Assembly (NCBI RefSeq): GCF_026151205.1
Contig: NC_087077.1
Span: forward strand, 8,981,983-9,045,982
Direction: 5' to 3'
DNA length: 64,000 bases
Origin: Bolinopsis microptera
Lineage: Eukaryota > Ctenophora > Tentaculata > Lobata > Bolinopsidae
Shown here: positions 13,701 to 26,200 of the stretch, piece after piece
How positions within the stretch are numbered: the stretch's first letter is position 1
Layout of the letters: each line of letters opens with the position of its first letter
Notes under the pieces: model-generated
Told to the model about the DNA's origin: nothing
The model's input: only the letters and a program-made list of their open reading frames with translations
Database searches by the model: none
Position numbers and translations under genes: made by a program

Positions 13701-16603
13701 TTAAATAAGATGAGTAATTTATATTACAGTGGGAAGAAAATTTTAGTATTTATTCGATCTAACTGCCCCGTCTTTTGTTCTATCAGATTTGAAAGATTAA
13801 AAAATGTCGCTCACAAAAGCACGTTCTTTGTGCCCAACCCAAGACGAACTGACATATTTTGCGAACAAAACACAAGGATATTTTGTGAAGTGAAGTCTAG
13901 GTCGGTCACAAGAATTTGAACGGGACAATAGCCAATGAGTTATACCTCATATAAACAGAAACCGTGAAATATTATCTTTCGCCGGAAGTGTGTTTTAAGA
14001 TAAGGAATAATTTGTAGCTGCTTTGATTAGCAATGGTAGCCGCGTGTGTAGCTCGTGGCGATATAGTGGCAATTTCATAACTTAAGTTAATTCGGCAATA
14101 AACGCCAGTGTTGCACGCCGGTAAAACTTCTGTGGCGGCGGCGGCATTTGGCGGCGGTGCAGGCGAACAACACTGGAATATTATTTAAAGACTGGTTCAT
14201 TGAGGAGCAACAAACCGAGGGGTTAACGTGAGCATCAATTATATAAATTAAGTGTGATTGCTACTCCAGTAACGAGATCTTTCCGGTTGCTAAGCGATAT
14301 TCTGGACCAATCCGGTCGGTAGGATGAAGCTTTCCTGTCCACCGCAGCCTTATGTTTTATGTACATGTTGTATATGAGCCTCTGATCCGCCATGTATTGG
14401 CCAAATATCAACTTGCACAATTTCCCGAGTCATTGCGGTGAGCACTGATCACGGCTCTGTGATCGGTATCACATAAAGATCGGTGACGTACACATTCAAC
14501 CGTCTGACAATCACGATAAATAGCAACCAAGCAAATTAAAGCAGATTTTAATGCACTGGAGAGAGTGAAATGGCAGAAATGTCTTGGCAACCGGGGCTCG
14601 CCATGTTGTCAGAGTGTAATCGGCCGAGAGTAGCAACCTAATGAACATGGGACTGTAAATGAGGGCAAGCATTAATAGGCGCGGTTTATAAAGGAGCTGT
14701 AGCTGCTGGGATTGTTGAAGCTATTCGCAAGCAGGGGTATTCACGCCCGGAATATAACTTACTATCATTCCAGCCGACTTTGACATATCACAGAACTGGA
14801 AATGGGTATTTCAGGGCTTTGTTTTGGTGGGGTTTTGGCAAATAATTGGTATAGATATGATCGAATATGTATACATATTTATGGAGGATAGCTGTTTGTA
14901 CAACATTTTCATCGACAAGAAGTAATACTATTACTAATGTACAAGTACAAGTTTTAGCGAAGCGCACCAAGGCGATCTCTTTCTCTCCAATGACTTAAAA
15001 CGGAGCCTCATGAACTAACGTGTCCACTACAGTCTACACTACACTAGTACAGTCACTACTGCTTACACCACACTTCATTCCGGCTATAAAGCTATTACTA
15101 AAGTTATTGTACTAGGTACATACACCTGGCTCTGATAAGTAATGAATTTTGAAAAAAGCTCGGTTATATCGGCCTCAGCGTGGTGCAGAGAGCTATGATT
15201 CATCATCAAGGACATTTAATAGTTATTTTACGTGTAATAATGGCAGAGAGTGGCAGGTCACGGTAATATAAGGTCACGTGACTTTAGTGGCAGTTCACGG
15301 TATAATAGACAGTTAGGTAAGATAATACCACACTAAAGTTAACGATGTGGGGGGACCTCGTAAAGCTCATTGTTTAGATCCATTATTACATTTAAAATGA
15401 TAGATAGTGCACCTGGTGCAGAAGTATACACAGCTCATACACTCTTATATTTGTGTAATAAACCTACTACCTTGTTCAAATTATGCTGTTTAGTTAATTT
15501 GGAGAGTAGTATGATAAATATATGAAACATTAATTCTGAAGCACTCAGAATCTGAGTCTCAGAATCTGAGTCTCAGAATCTGAGTCTCAGATGAGATTTT
15601 GGAAATGAGCTAAGTAATAAATTTGAAATCGCAGACATATCAAATTTTGTAGATGGTACTAGGCTATTTAAGTACTTAGGCTGCTGTAAGAAATCATCAA
15701 ATTAATGTCTACAACGGGGTACTTGATACTATTTACTTAATCAGCTGTGTAACTAATTGCTGAAGCTAGATCTACAATACGTGTCATAATCTTAACCACG
15801 TTACTTGACGATACACCACCAAAAGTCATTGGCATAATTGATAATAATGATGAGCAATACTTTATATTTAAAGGGCTATTTAATCACAGATTACAGGACA
15901 GTGGATCTTTATAATACAAATTATCGCTCGTAAGGCCAGATTTTAAAGGAATACTCATGGTTTACAGAGAAACTAGACAAACTCATTTACTTAACTTAGT
16001 CTTTTTTATAGATCTGTATCATGATAAAGTTATGGGTTATAAAATGTATATTTTACAACCATAAGAAGCTATTCTTATAAGCAGTATTGTATACACTGTT
16101 AAAAATAGGAGGGGCATGTTTAAAAAATAAACCAGTATAACCTGATAGTGATAGTTGGCTGATGTAAGCGCGACTAAGCAAGGCGCAGTTTATAGAGTAC
16201 ACGGTACCATCTACCTATGATATGAACGGGTACACCTAGCCATGAAGACGGACGTGGACAGCACACGATGCTACACCCGGACATCACCCGACCACCCGTA
16301 CTCAAGCACATTTCCGGACGTTAAAAGAGCTTCCTCACCGTCCAGAAATGCGGAAAGCACGAGGTCCAGCCAGGTCCGGGTACGGGTTAAAGCTTCACAA
16401 ATGTCGTTACCTGAGTAGCGCACATAGCCTGTTGCTGCAGCATGAGGGGGTTGCAGAGTTGCTGCAGAGCAGTCTGGGTCTGAGAGAAGGCTCGGGAGGA
16501 GGCTTGTAGTTCTTCTTTTACCAGTTTGGGAGGGTGGAGGTACTTACAGGAGTCACGTGTACACTGGTCCTGAAGAGAGAGAGGGGTTAGTAACCCGGGA
16601 GCT

Positions 16604-16634
<31 letters not shown>

Positions 16635-19600
16635 GAGGGGTTAGTATGAGAGGTTTGTGTGATAATGAGTGGAAGTGAGAAAGGGCTAGGAAGACTGGGG
16701 AAGTGCTCCCCAGCAAATTAGTTACACGATTATCAGTACTTTCCTACTGGTACAGTACACATAATATGGGGTATTGACTATTTAGGTACAAGTGAGAGGG
16801 GAGAGAGAGAGAGAGAGAGGCTTTTGTTGGTAATGTCACGATAAGTTGTTTTGTCCAGGTGAACGAACAAATGGTCAAGTGTTGAGGACACGGATCTGGT
16901 GCTGTGACGATTGGTTTCGCTACTGAGAGACGACAATGGTTGGAGAACAAAGAGGTGGTAAAGAAATAAAACACAAGAGTTTAGTTAACATATGTAATAT
17001 GTATAATATGGTGACCATTATTCCTGGCCCCACCCCTTCAACACACACGCACAGTTATTGAGTTATATGTTACCATCCTGAGGGTCTGTGTGGTGATTCC
17101 CTCTTCTAGAAGCCTCAAGACTTGAGAGGTACACCTTAACGACCACAAGTGAAATCAAATTAAGTTCCCTGCACAAAATGCAGATATTTTTCAGAAGAAA
17201 TGGAGAGCTCCAATTTCAGGGCCGATTCCAATGACAAGTGTGCTCATAGACAGAAACGGTTTTAAATCGTGCTTTGAGCAGGACACATTTTTGTACCTTG
17301 ATTTTCGTACAAATTTTTATACCTTGATTTTACATAAAGGTAGTACAATTACATGCATAGGCTCGGCAGAGGCACATATTAGGTGCGATGGGTGCGGGAT
17401 CGCACAATTTACTGTTTTCCGCGCATTTCCGCATAATTTATTGTTTTCCGCACACTTCCGCACATTTTGTAATTTTCTGCATATTTCCGCATAATCTAGC
17501 ATTTTCCGCGTAATTTCGCCTAATTTTGAAATTTTCGCGTTAAGATTTTCGAGTGTAAAAACCAAAATATGTTAAAAGTCGGGCCCTTTTAGGACCGTGA
17601 CTCAGGCCCTTTCGGGACCCTGACCCAGGCCCTTTCGGGACCGTGACCCAGGCCCTTTTGGAACTCATACGTAGGCCACGTGACCCAGGCCCTTCCGGGA
17701 CCCTGACCCAGGCCCTTTCGGGACCGTGACCCAACCCTTTTGGAACTCATGCCTAGGCCACGTGACCCAGGCCCTTTCGGGACTGTTACCCAGGCCCTTT
17801 CAGGACCGTGACCTAGGCCCTTTCGGGACCGTGACCCAGGCCGTTATGGAACCCTCGTCGTTACCGTACTTCGATCATACCTGCAGAGTGCAGCCCTTTT
17901 TGTCGATAATGAGCTCTATTCGTTGTAGCGTTGGCTTTATAGTGGGCTTAATGGATCTTGGATCAAATGGTTTACAAGTACTGACAATCAATGCCAACAA
18001 GCGTGTCACATATTTGCGATCACGCATAGGATCTGATCGACTCTATCAAGAGGCGTCTTCAATAACTGTTTCCTGATCTCTACCAGATCAAGTCACTGTT
18101 CTCAGATAACTGAATCTCAATATAGGTTCAATCATGGTCTTAGTAAAGAACTACACCCTCAGTAACACATAAACAGACCTATTTTTGATAAGAGCGGCGG
18201 TTATACGTTTAGAATTTCCAAAGTCTTTCAGAAAATGCAAAAGAAAACCGCATAATTCCCGCACAAATTTCGAAAAAATCGTCGCACATTTGCCGCATAA
18301 TTGGTAAAAATTTACCGCACCTTACCGCACATTTTACCTTTATAGTCGGGTGCGGTACCGCAATTTTTCGATTTTTTTACCGCACCTAATATGTGCCTCT
18401 GAGGCTCGGGGAAGGCTCAAAACCAAAAGTTTGACGTCACAATACAATAAATGGATAATGGTGAATGGTGCATTGCCATTAGCTAGCTAGTGTGGTTAAT
18501 AGTGTGTGTAACAAGGCTCATCAACAATGTACACAGCCCGTCAGTCCATCATCTCTTCTGAACACACTGTAAATTCCACAGTTTGTGGATAAAGATTTGG
18601 TTCTTAAATCGTCCTTAAGGATGTCCGCCAGGGGATCACAGACGAATCCATTGTAGCAGGGGGAGGGGGGGGGGGGGGCCGGGGGGACAACAGGCGACAG
18701 AATCTTTTGTCACAGAGAAGGATTTTACTGGGTGAAGGTCTATTTTTGTAAAGCTTTAAAACATGCTGAACACCTCGCGACCTTTGTTCGTCCCCCATTA
18801 AAACCACATGAAATCTTGGAAGAGAGAGAGTCAAAGAGCTATGTTCATTTGTCCATGGACTTTACCAGATCCCTAACAAAGGCCGTTATTTGCATCTCAA
18901 GAGAGATCTGGATTACGAGAATAGTCTGCTCTGATTGGACAGTTAACAGAATAGCAGCCTGTGATTGGTTGGTCTGGAGCAGAAGGAGGGTAGACAGGGC
19001 GCCATTGGTTGGGATAGGAAAGTATAAACGGAGTGTATTCCGTGTGTATGAGCTCTTGAATCGTGGAGGCAAATGAAGTCATCTGCAATGGTTAGCTCGA
19101 ACCGAGGAAAGCAAATTCAGATCACTTTTTTTACAGCCACGAAATATCTAAAATTTCATCATTTCAATAAATCCTCAGCATGGAAATTACCTTCAACAAT
19201 AAGAAACAGCTGGACAAATAACAGACTGAACAGTAAATTCACGGGCTGGTGAGTTTCAAAGTCAAACAAAAGAAAGCTAAAGTCATAAAGTGAAGCCTCT
19301 AGTCAAACGGATGTAATCTGGTGCCATGACGACGGCAGTGTATACCAACAACATTATGGATTGATTGCAGCGGATTTCATTCCTTAATAACAGTCCATAA
19401 TGTACATACAATGTGATGCTAGATGGCTATTCAGGCTGATAATTGACTCCCTATTGTGAGTATAACATCTGGTCTGTTTGATGTGTAGTAACAGAGCCTG
19501 GTATCATGTTAGTCATCACCAGCCGCCATATTTCCAAATAAAACAGGATATTTCCAAATGAAACAGGATATTTCCACATAAAACAGGATATTTCCACATA

Positions 19601-20146
19601 AAACAGGATATATCCACATAAAACAGGATATTTCCACATAAAACCGGGATATTTCCGAGTGAAACACGGGTGATTTAGTCTTTAGCATTGCAGTTATACA
19701 GACAGTGTGCCTCTAAATATTCCTCATTAATCCTTCATAAAACTAACTAACTGCTAAAATCAGTCAGTGACAGATAAATATATCCTTATTATACTTATAG
19801 TGACGAGGTTGTATTTGTAAATTTAAACAGGACTGACCTTGGTAACGTCCTTAACATTTGCGACTGTTACCATGGAGAATATGCTTCTAGAAGGAAGATA
19901 AACGTTTAAACGTTACTAACTTATATAATATATATATCGGGATATCTTAACCAACGGTAGATAATGAGAGATCTTAGAGTAACTCAACAAATAAACATCC
20001 GTTTTACAAAAAGTTTGTTAAATACACGTTCAAACAAACTTCAGGCAGAAAAGTACTCCAAAGTTCAACCAATATCCTCAACGTTACAAGGCAAGTAAAA
20101 CAATGAACACGACGTTACACCGGACTTCGACTACACAGCCGCTGTG

Positions 20147-20232
<86 letters not shown>

Positions 20233-23200
20233 TAGTCTTTAATACCTATGATTAAATGGCGGTCTCATTCTGAGTGTGACCGGAGTTATACACGGTACAC
20301 CGTATGTGTACTGATCACACACACGTTTTGTACTGTGTTTGTTTTCTAATGTTGTATGTCGTGGGGAAGAAAATGGGGGTTTTGGGGGGACAGTCTTGTT
20401 TACCTAACAGATCGGTAAAGGTGGGTATAATGGTTATAAGAAGCAATAATTGATGTAAAACTAAAGGCAGAGATACATATTTTTGCAATATGTATGATCA
20501 AGAATTTGTATTAAAGACTTAATCGGTCGAGCTCGACGAAGTCTTAAAATTGTAAGGTTGGATTTGTCATGTATAATTATTAATTATGAATTATGATTCA
20601 GATTCACCGATGCAGGGAGAATGTTTAAGGTCCAAGGGATTGGAATATCCTCACAAGTTAATTGGCACTCTAACTTTCAATGAACATATATGTACATCGT
20701 ATGTAGAAGCTAAATTTTTGCGTTTTAAAAAAGTTATTCGTGGAGCTCAGTTACAAATTTCGTTTTGATTTGAAGAATATTAAGACATTTTCTGACCAAG
20801 ATATTCGAGAACACAGTTGTATAGATATTTCTAGTTCTCTTTCCTTAAGTGATTTTTACCACATTACAATTTCTACTACCCTTGGAATCGGTCACCGTCC
20901 CTCAATTCCAATCTAATAATTCAGAAAATTGGAAGCGACATATATATAACCCCGATCTTCCCCCACAAAGACAGTCATTAATGACCGGATCTGAAGAATG
21001 CCCACATATAGTCATATAAAGCAGAGTGACAGTCAGAGTGATTTCAATCTCGACAGTTCCTACCATCCCGATTATATTGAGGTCATTAGAGGGTACCTTA
21101 GTGAATATCTGAGAAATATTCCTTTGATGAAGACTGAATAATATAGCATTTCAGCTGGCACAATTAACGCTGATGGCTTTTCTCAGAATACTCTACCACT
21201 TTACTGAATGGTTGCAAATAGGGATGGGTAATACAGATTACAGACTACAGAGGCCCTCTGGCCTCTTACAGCGATCACTATTGTATGAATGGTGGGCTAA
21301 AAGGTTGAGATCTACAATGAAAAATCATCAAGATATTCGTAAAGGCGTTCAAACATAATGCTAAAAACTCCGTAATGCTAAATACTCTGCACCTGAGTAC
21401 TCAATCTTACAAGTAAGATTTATGAATAATTATATTTTTAGCGCATTTATAATGCTATAAGTAATTCTTAACTTCGGCACGACCAACATTTTTTTCTTTA
21501 GTTCAAAAATAATCATTTTCATTTGAATCGCATGACCTAGCCGGATGTAGGATGTCTATTTTAACAGCTCAAAAGAATTACAAGCATCTTTTTCAGAACC
21601 AAGTTCGACAGAAATTCAAACCTCAATTACAGTTAACAGGCCTTCGTGGTCAATTCATCAAATAAAGTGTGCCTCAAAATTGGAGCTGCCCTAAATGTTG
21701 AAGTGATAAGCTTTTAGCTTATACACTGTCAAGCTTATACACTGTTAAGCTTAATAAGCTTATACACTGTTACTTACTAAGCTTATACACTGTTATACAC
21801 TGTTATAATCATCTAATCTGATAATGAATCTAAGTGCATTATATTTACGCCTTGATGGCATCTATTATATTATATACATTGGTAAAGTTGCTGAGAAGTT
21901 ACATAACCTCAGAAGTCAGAATGTTAGATTTACAGAAACATGTGCCACTGTAAAGATTGAGTGTAGTAAGTTACAATTTCTGTAGTGTTTCTAGGATTGA
22001 TGAAGTTCAGATTAACATTGAGATTAGGTTTTTTAGTTATTTAGAGTTATTGTTTGAACTTCCGTGCAGATATAGACAACCATTAAGCCGATCAATTTAA
22101 TAGATTATTTTAAATTGAAAATGTATGTGATTGCAGATTGCTTTAATTAAATAGATATCATAATAATTCTTGGACGTAATTTGTAATGCAAATGATCTCT
22201 TTGGGCCAATTTCGTGCCACAACACACTTAGCGAATTCAATGTAACACGTTCTATGAATTACTCGGACCAACCCATCAGAACCCAGATACTGCCAAAATG
22301 ATTCAAACCAACCAACCACAACCCAGATCCTGAAAGTCACGTGACAAAATAGTGGTCACGTGTGACAGAATAATTCAAGTCCACACACAGTTGTCTGGTA
22401 ATGTTACTGATGTACCGAGCAGATAACTCATTTCCTGCTCCGGATCAAACGTGATGGTTCTGATCATCATAACACGGGCTGTCAGACTCGGCAAACAGCC
22501 ATAAACTCATGGTGTGATTATTGTGTGTGCATCATGTGGAAATTGTGCGGGGAATTTGGAAAATCATTTTATACTTGTATTTATTTATATTTTTATATTT
22601 TCTTAGTTTGCCTATGTTTGGGGATTCCAGAGGAAGGTATTCGAGTGCGCCGTCAAATATTTAGGAAAGATAATAGAATGAAACGCTATAAAATCGAATG
22701 AATATAGTGATCTGTTCAATAAAGTAAATAAAAGAATAAAGAAATACTTATTGAGAGTGCAGAATGCATTATAAAGCACTAATGTTATGAAACCTATACC
22801 TACTCACGTCTTTTTTGGCAAGTGACATCATATTTGGTGATGATCTGATATCCTTATATGCGGTAAGCTAAAAAACGAAAGCAATGATCAATTATTGTGA
22901 AGAAAGAGAAAACTAATATAACATCCTAAAGCTGCTAAACGCTGCTTAAACACCAGAAACCGCGTTAGATTGCACGATGCATATTAACTTCAAGAGATTT
23001 CAATATGTTCAGCTCTTTAAAAGCTCCTGAAATACCAGCCACAACGAGTGTACAAGAACCACAAAAACTCAAGAAACACTAGAAAAAAAACACATGAAAA
23101 TCTCAGCTCATACAGCTTGACACCATGACTCCGACTGACACGCGGCAAAGACTAAAATCAAAAGCAAGCTCCTGAGTGGGCTCCGTGGAAAGGAACCTTA

Positions 23201-26200
23201 CGAATCAAGGAACTACATTCAAATCCAACAGGTAGTATAGCGCTCCTGCAGACTCCTACAAAGTCCAAATGTAAAATGTATTTTGTCCCTGATAATAACA
23301 TATACGATTTCTTCATCAATGTGCTGTCCCCCCTAAAGGTTGCACACAACTCAAATTGCATACGAACAACACGGGCCACTAGTAAAGTTCCAGTAAGGTT
23401 GCGAATTAAATCAGAGGGGAACACGAAACCAATTATATACGGAGGACTGATTAGGGGACTGTGGTGGTGGTGACGGGATATCGTTCCGTGTGAATATTGG
23501 GCGGCCAAAATGAGGCTCATTATTTCAACTATGCGTACATATCAACCCCAAGGGGCCCGACACATGGCTTTATTGAAGATCGAATCAAATCAGACAGACT
23601 TGCGAGAATTGAGATTGATTACTGCTCGGATCGGAAAGATAAATGAGATTGCGTCATTATGGTGTAGACATAAGACTGAGGACAGGTCGCAAAATAAATC
23701 AATTATCTACTCAATTATCCAATTAGCAAAAAAGGGATCTGGAGAGCAGTAAGCTGTCAGCTGAGATTAGAAATAAGTGATCGTGATTATCACGATTAAG
23801 AGATGGCTTAGAACTTTGCGGCAAAATGTAATCAAATTAATTGAAATTGTACTGTGTCAGGAATAATTACCAATGTGAATGAAATCTAGTTAAAATATCG
23901 TTATCATCATCTAAGTGATCTTGATCAAATTAACGTCATAATTAATTATCTGTAACTAATAAAAAAGTGTTGCAATCACCAAAGACAGTAACTGTAAGAA
24001 AGTAGCAAAATTGCAGGGTACGGGAAAGGTACGTTGCTTTTGAAAGATAATGCAAAAAACAAGATAACACTTTTACCGATAAAATTGAAAATGAAATTCG
24101 ACTTCGAGCTATACTTTGAGAAAGCTTTTAAATGCAATGTTCGATTTGGAAGTGAAATGGAATATTACTTTTCGTTCGAGATATTGTTATCCTGGCGATA
24201 GTAAACTAAAATAGAAAGCACGGATGGAAATAGTGAATGCTTAACGCTCATCAGGTCACTGCAATGGCCCATAATAATCCATTAGCCATTATCTGATCAT
24301 CTTATTGAGTATGTCTAGTCTAGGACCGGAAACCATCAAAACGCACAATATAGCGATGTATTTCTTGCCTCTTGGTTATTAGTGCTTAATGCCCTTTTCG
24401 TCAGTACTGGTGGCAAGCTGCATATCATACAAGAACATATGGTGCAAAAAGGGATAACTGCATATCTGTATTGATATGATTACATAACGATTTTAATAAT
24501 AAGAAAACCCACGAATTGTGAACAACCAACTTAACTAAATACTAAAATTGCCCCCGATAGTGGATAGAAAACAACAAGAAAACAGAAACGGGCGCAACCT
24601 TCACACATGAGAATATAATACTAGACAACTGACATAAGCCAGCAATAAAGTAAACTAATTATTACAGAGAAAATAAGACTGAACATATAACATATGCAGA
24701 GTTATCGCGGGGAGTGTTAAGGTTCAACTTGAAGAGACTTTGACACACACACACGGAAACTAAAGTCTAGTCTGGCTGGGGTATGCCATCTACATACCAT
24801 CTACAATCTACATACTATCTACATATTTTACACTCAGGACAGAGTTCAAATTGACCGGAAATCTCCCAAATCATCTCTCAGACCTCAGTACACGCCTCAA
24901 GGTAGAAAGGTTGGGCTGTGATATAACTGGGTAGAGCTGCAGGCAAGTTTATTCTCAGTGAATTCATCGGGAAAATGGTTTATTCACAGACAAAGGGAGC
25001 CATAAAATTGTTACAAATGGTAATTTATGTATCCCTCTGAAAACTAATCACAAAAAACTCTCCCCAAAACTACGCAATGATAAGCTACTCAAACCCACAG
25101 ACCACTACTCACAGACCACTTTTGTGTACTCAAACACACAAAATAAGGGTCCCCCACCAGACTACCCGGACAAAATATGTAACAACAACACGAGACTTAT
25201 ACTTGAGAGATATATCTGGCGGGAGCCCCAATTCTGTGGGATCACGGACCCCGCCATGCTTGCCATGCTCCTTACATCATACAATCAAACACCCTTCTCC
25301 CCACACACACACCACGCACACGGAGACCACCATTAATATAGGGTCGGATATTCAACACTACTATATCCGTATTATGAGTGTGTTGATTAAACCATATAGA
25401 CAAAGCCAGCGAAACAAAGCGTTGAGATAGATAATAAGAAGTGTCGCAATTTAGTTGCGCGTGAGAAGGTAGAGTGTGTAAAGGCCCCCTTTTCAATTAA
25501 TATGAGTGTAACTCCGGTAATGAGGAAGGGTAATGAAGGTTAATGGGGCCCGGTTTAATATGACGTCTCATTAGGGGAGTGTGTGAGGGAGCTGCTTGAT
25601 TATGATCGGTATGTACGTTCTTCCGTGTGTGTGTTATGAGACCGCAAGTGTTTCAATTATTCTTGTCTGGTCTGGTGTCTAGAACGGACCATTTAACCAG
25701 TCAAATATAAGTATGAGGGTGGTAGATATTACTGCTACATTTAACGTATCTTATACTTATCAAATGTATTAACGTATATATGCTTATCCGATATGTGGGT
25801 ACTAGGTCTAGGTAATGACGGTTTTAATAATTTCAACACTACTATATAACAAATAATTTGAGGAAACGATATAACAGAGTCGATATATTTTAATGTTGTC
25901 ATGGGGTGGCAAGTCCCCATACATCGTAGTCCGGTTATAGTTTCATTGTGTCTTAATATAGGACACAATGGCGGAGGACACGAGTGCGGAGGACACGAGT
26001 GCGGAGGACACGAGTGCGGAGGACACGAGTGCGGAGGACACGAGTGCGGAGGACACGAGTGCGGAGGACACGAGTGCGGAGGACACGAGTGCGGAGGACA
26101 CGAGTGCGGAGGACACGAGTGCGGAGGACACGAGTGCGGAGGACACGAGTGCGGAGGACACGAGGGAGGTACTTTCTCAAAAGGGTGGAAACAAGGGCGG

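Larger units (their letters stand above)
5090..16410. other. MBNL intron 3 (11.3 kb)
   Basis: No independent gene recognised. It holds the candidate cassette exon at 7508-7834, a degenerate ~20-bp repeat at 5944-6124 (variants of TTGCTAGGWGACAGCCA), an 18-bp repeat at 8081-8152, GA-rich simple repeats (about 6496-6520, 8936-8952, 9940-9955, 10530-10575), a TTAA run at 12630-12647, GGC-rich patches at 13545-13580 and 14133-14160, and a threefold 14-bp repeat at about 15546-15588 (AGAATCTGAGTCTC). Short open frames lack motifs. Confidence 0.7.

Noticed and set aside
14106-14175. 70-bp fold-back with CAGTGTTG / CAACACTG ends as a tiny MITE
   Set aside because: Only 8-bp ends, GGC-rich interior and no target-site duplication.
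17540-18076. Open frames on both strands within the hAT-like element as a possible transposase remnant
   Set aside because: They consist mainly of the 24-bp repeat; no hAT dimerisation or DDE motif visible.
23158-23520. 120-codon open frame on the minus strand in MBNL intron 2
   Set aside because: No domain, low-complexity His/Ser start, no splice logic or homologue recognised; compatible with chance in intronic DNA.
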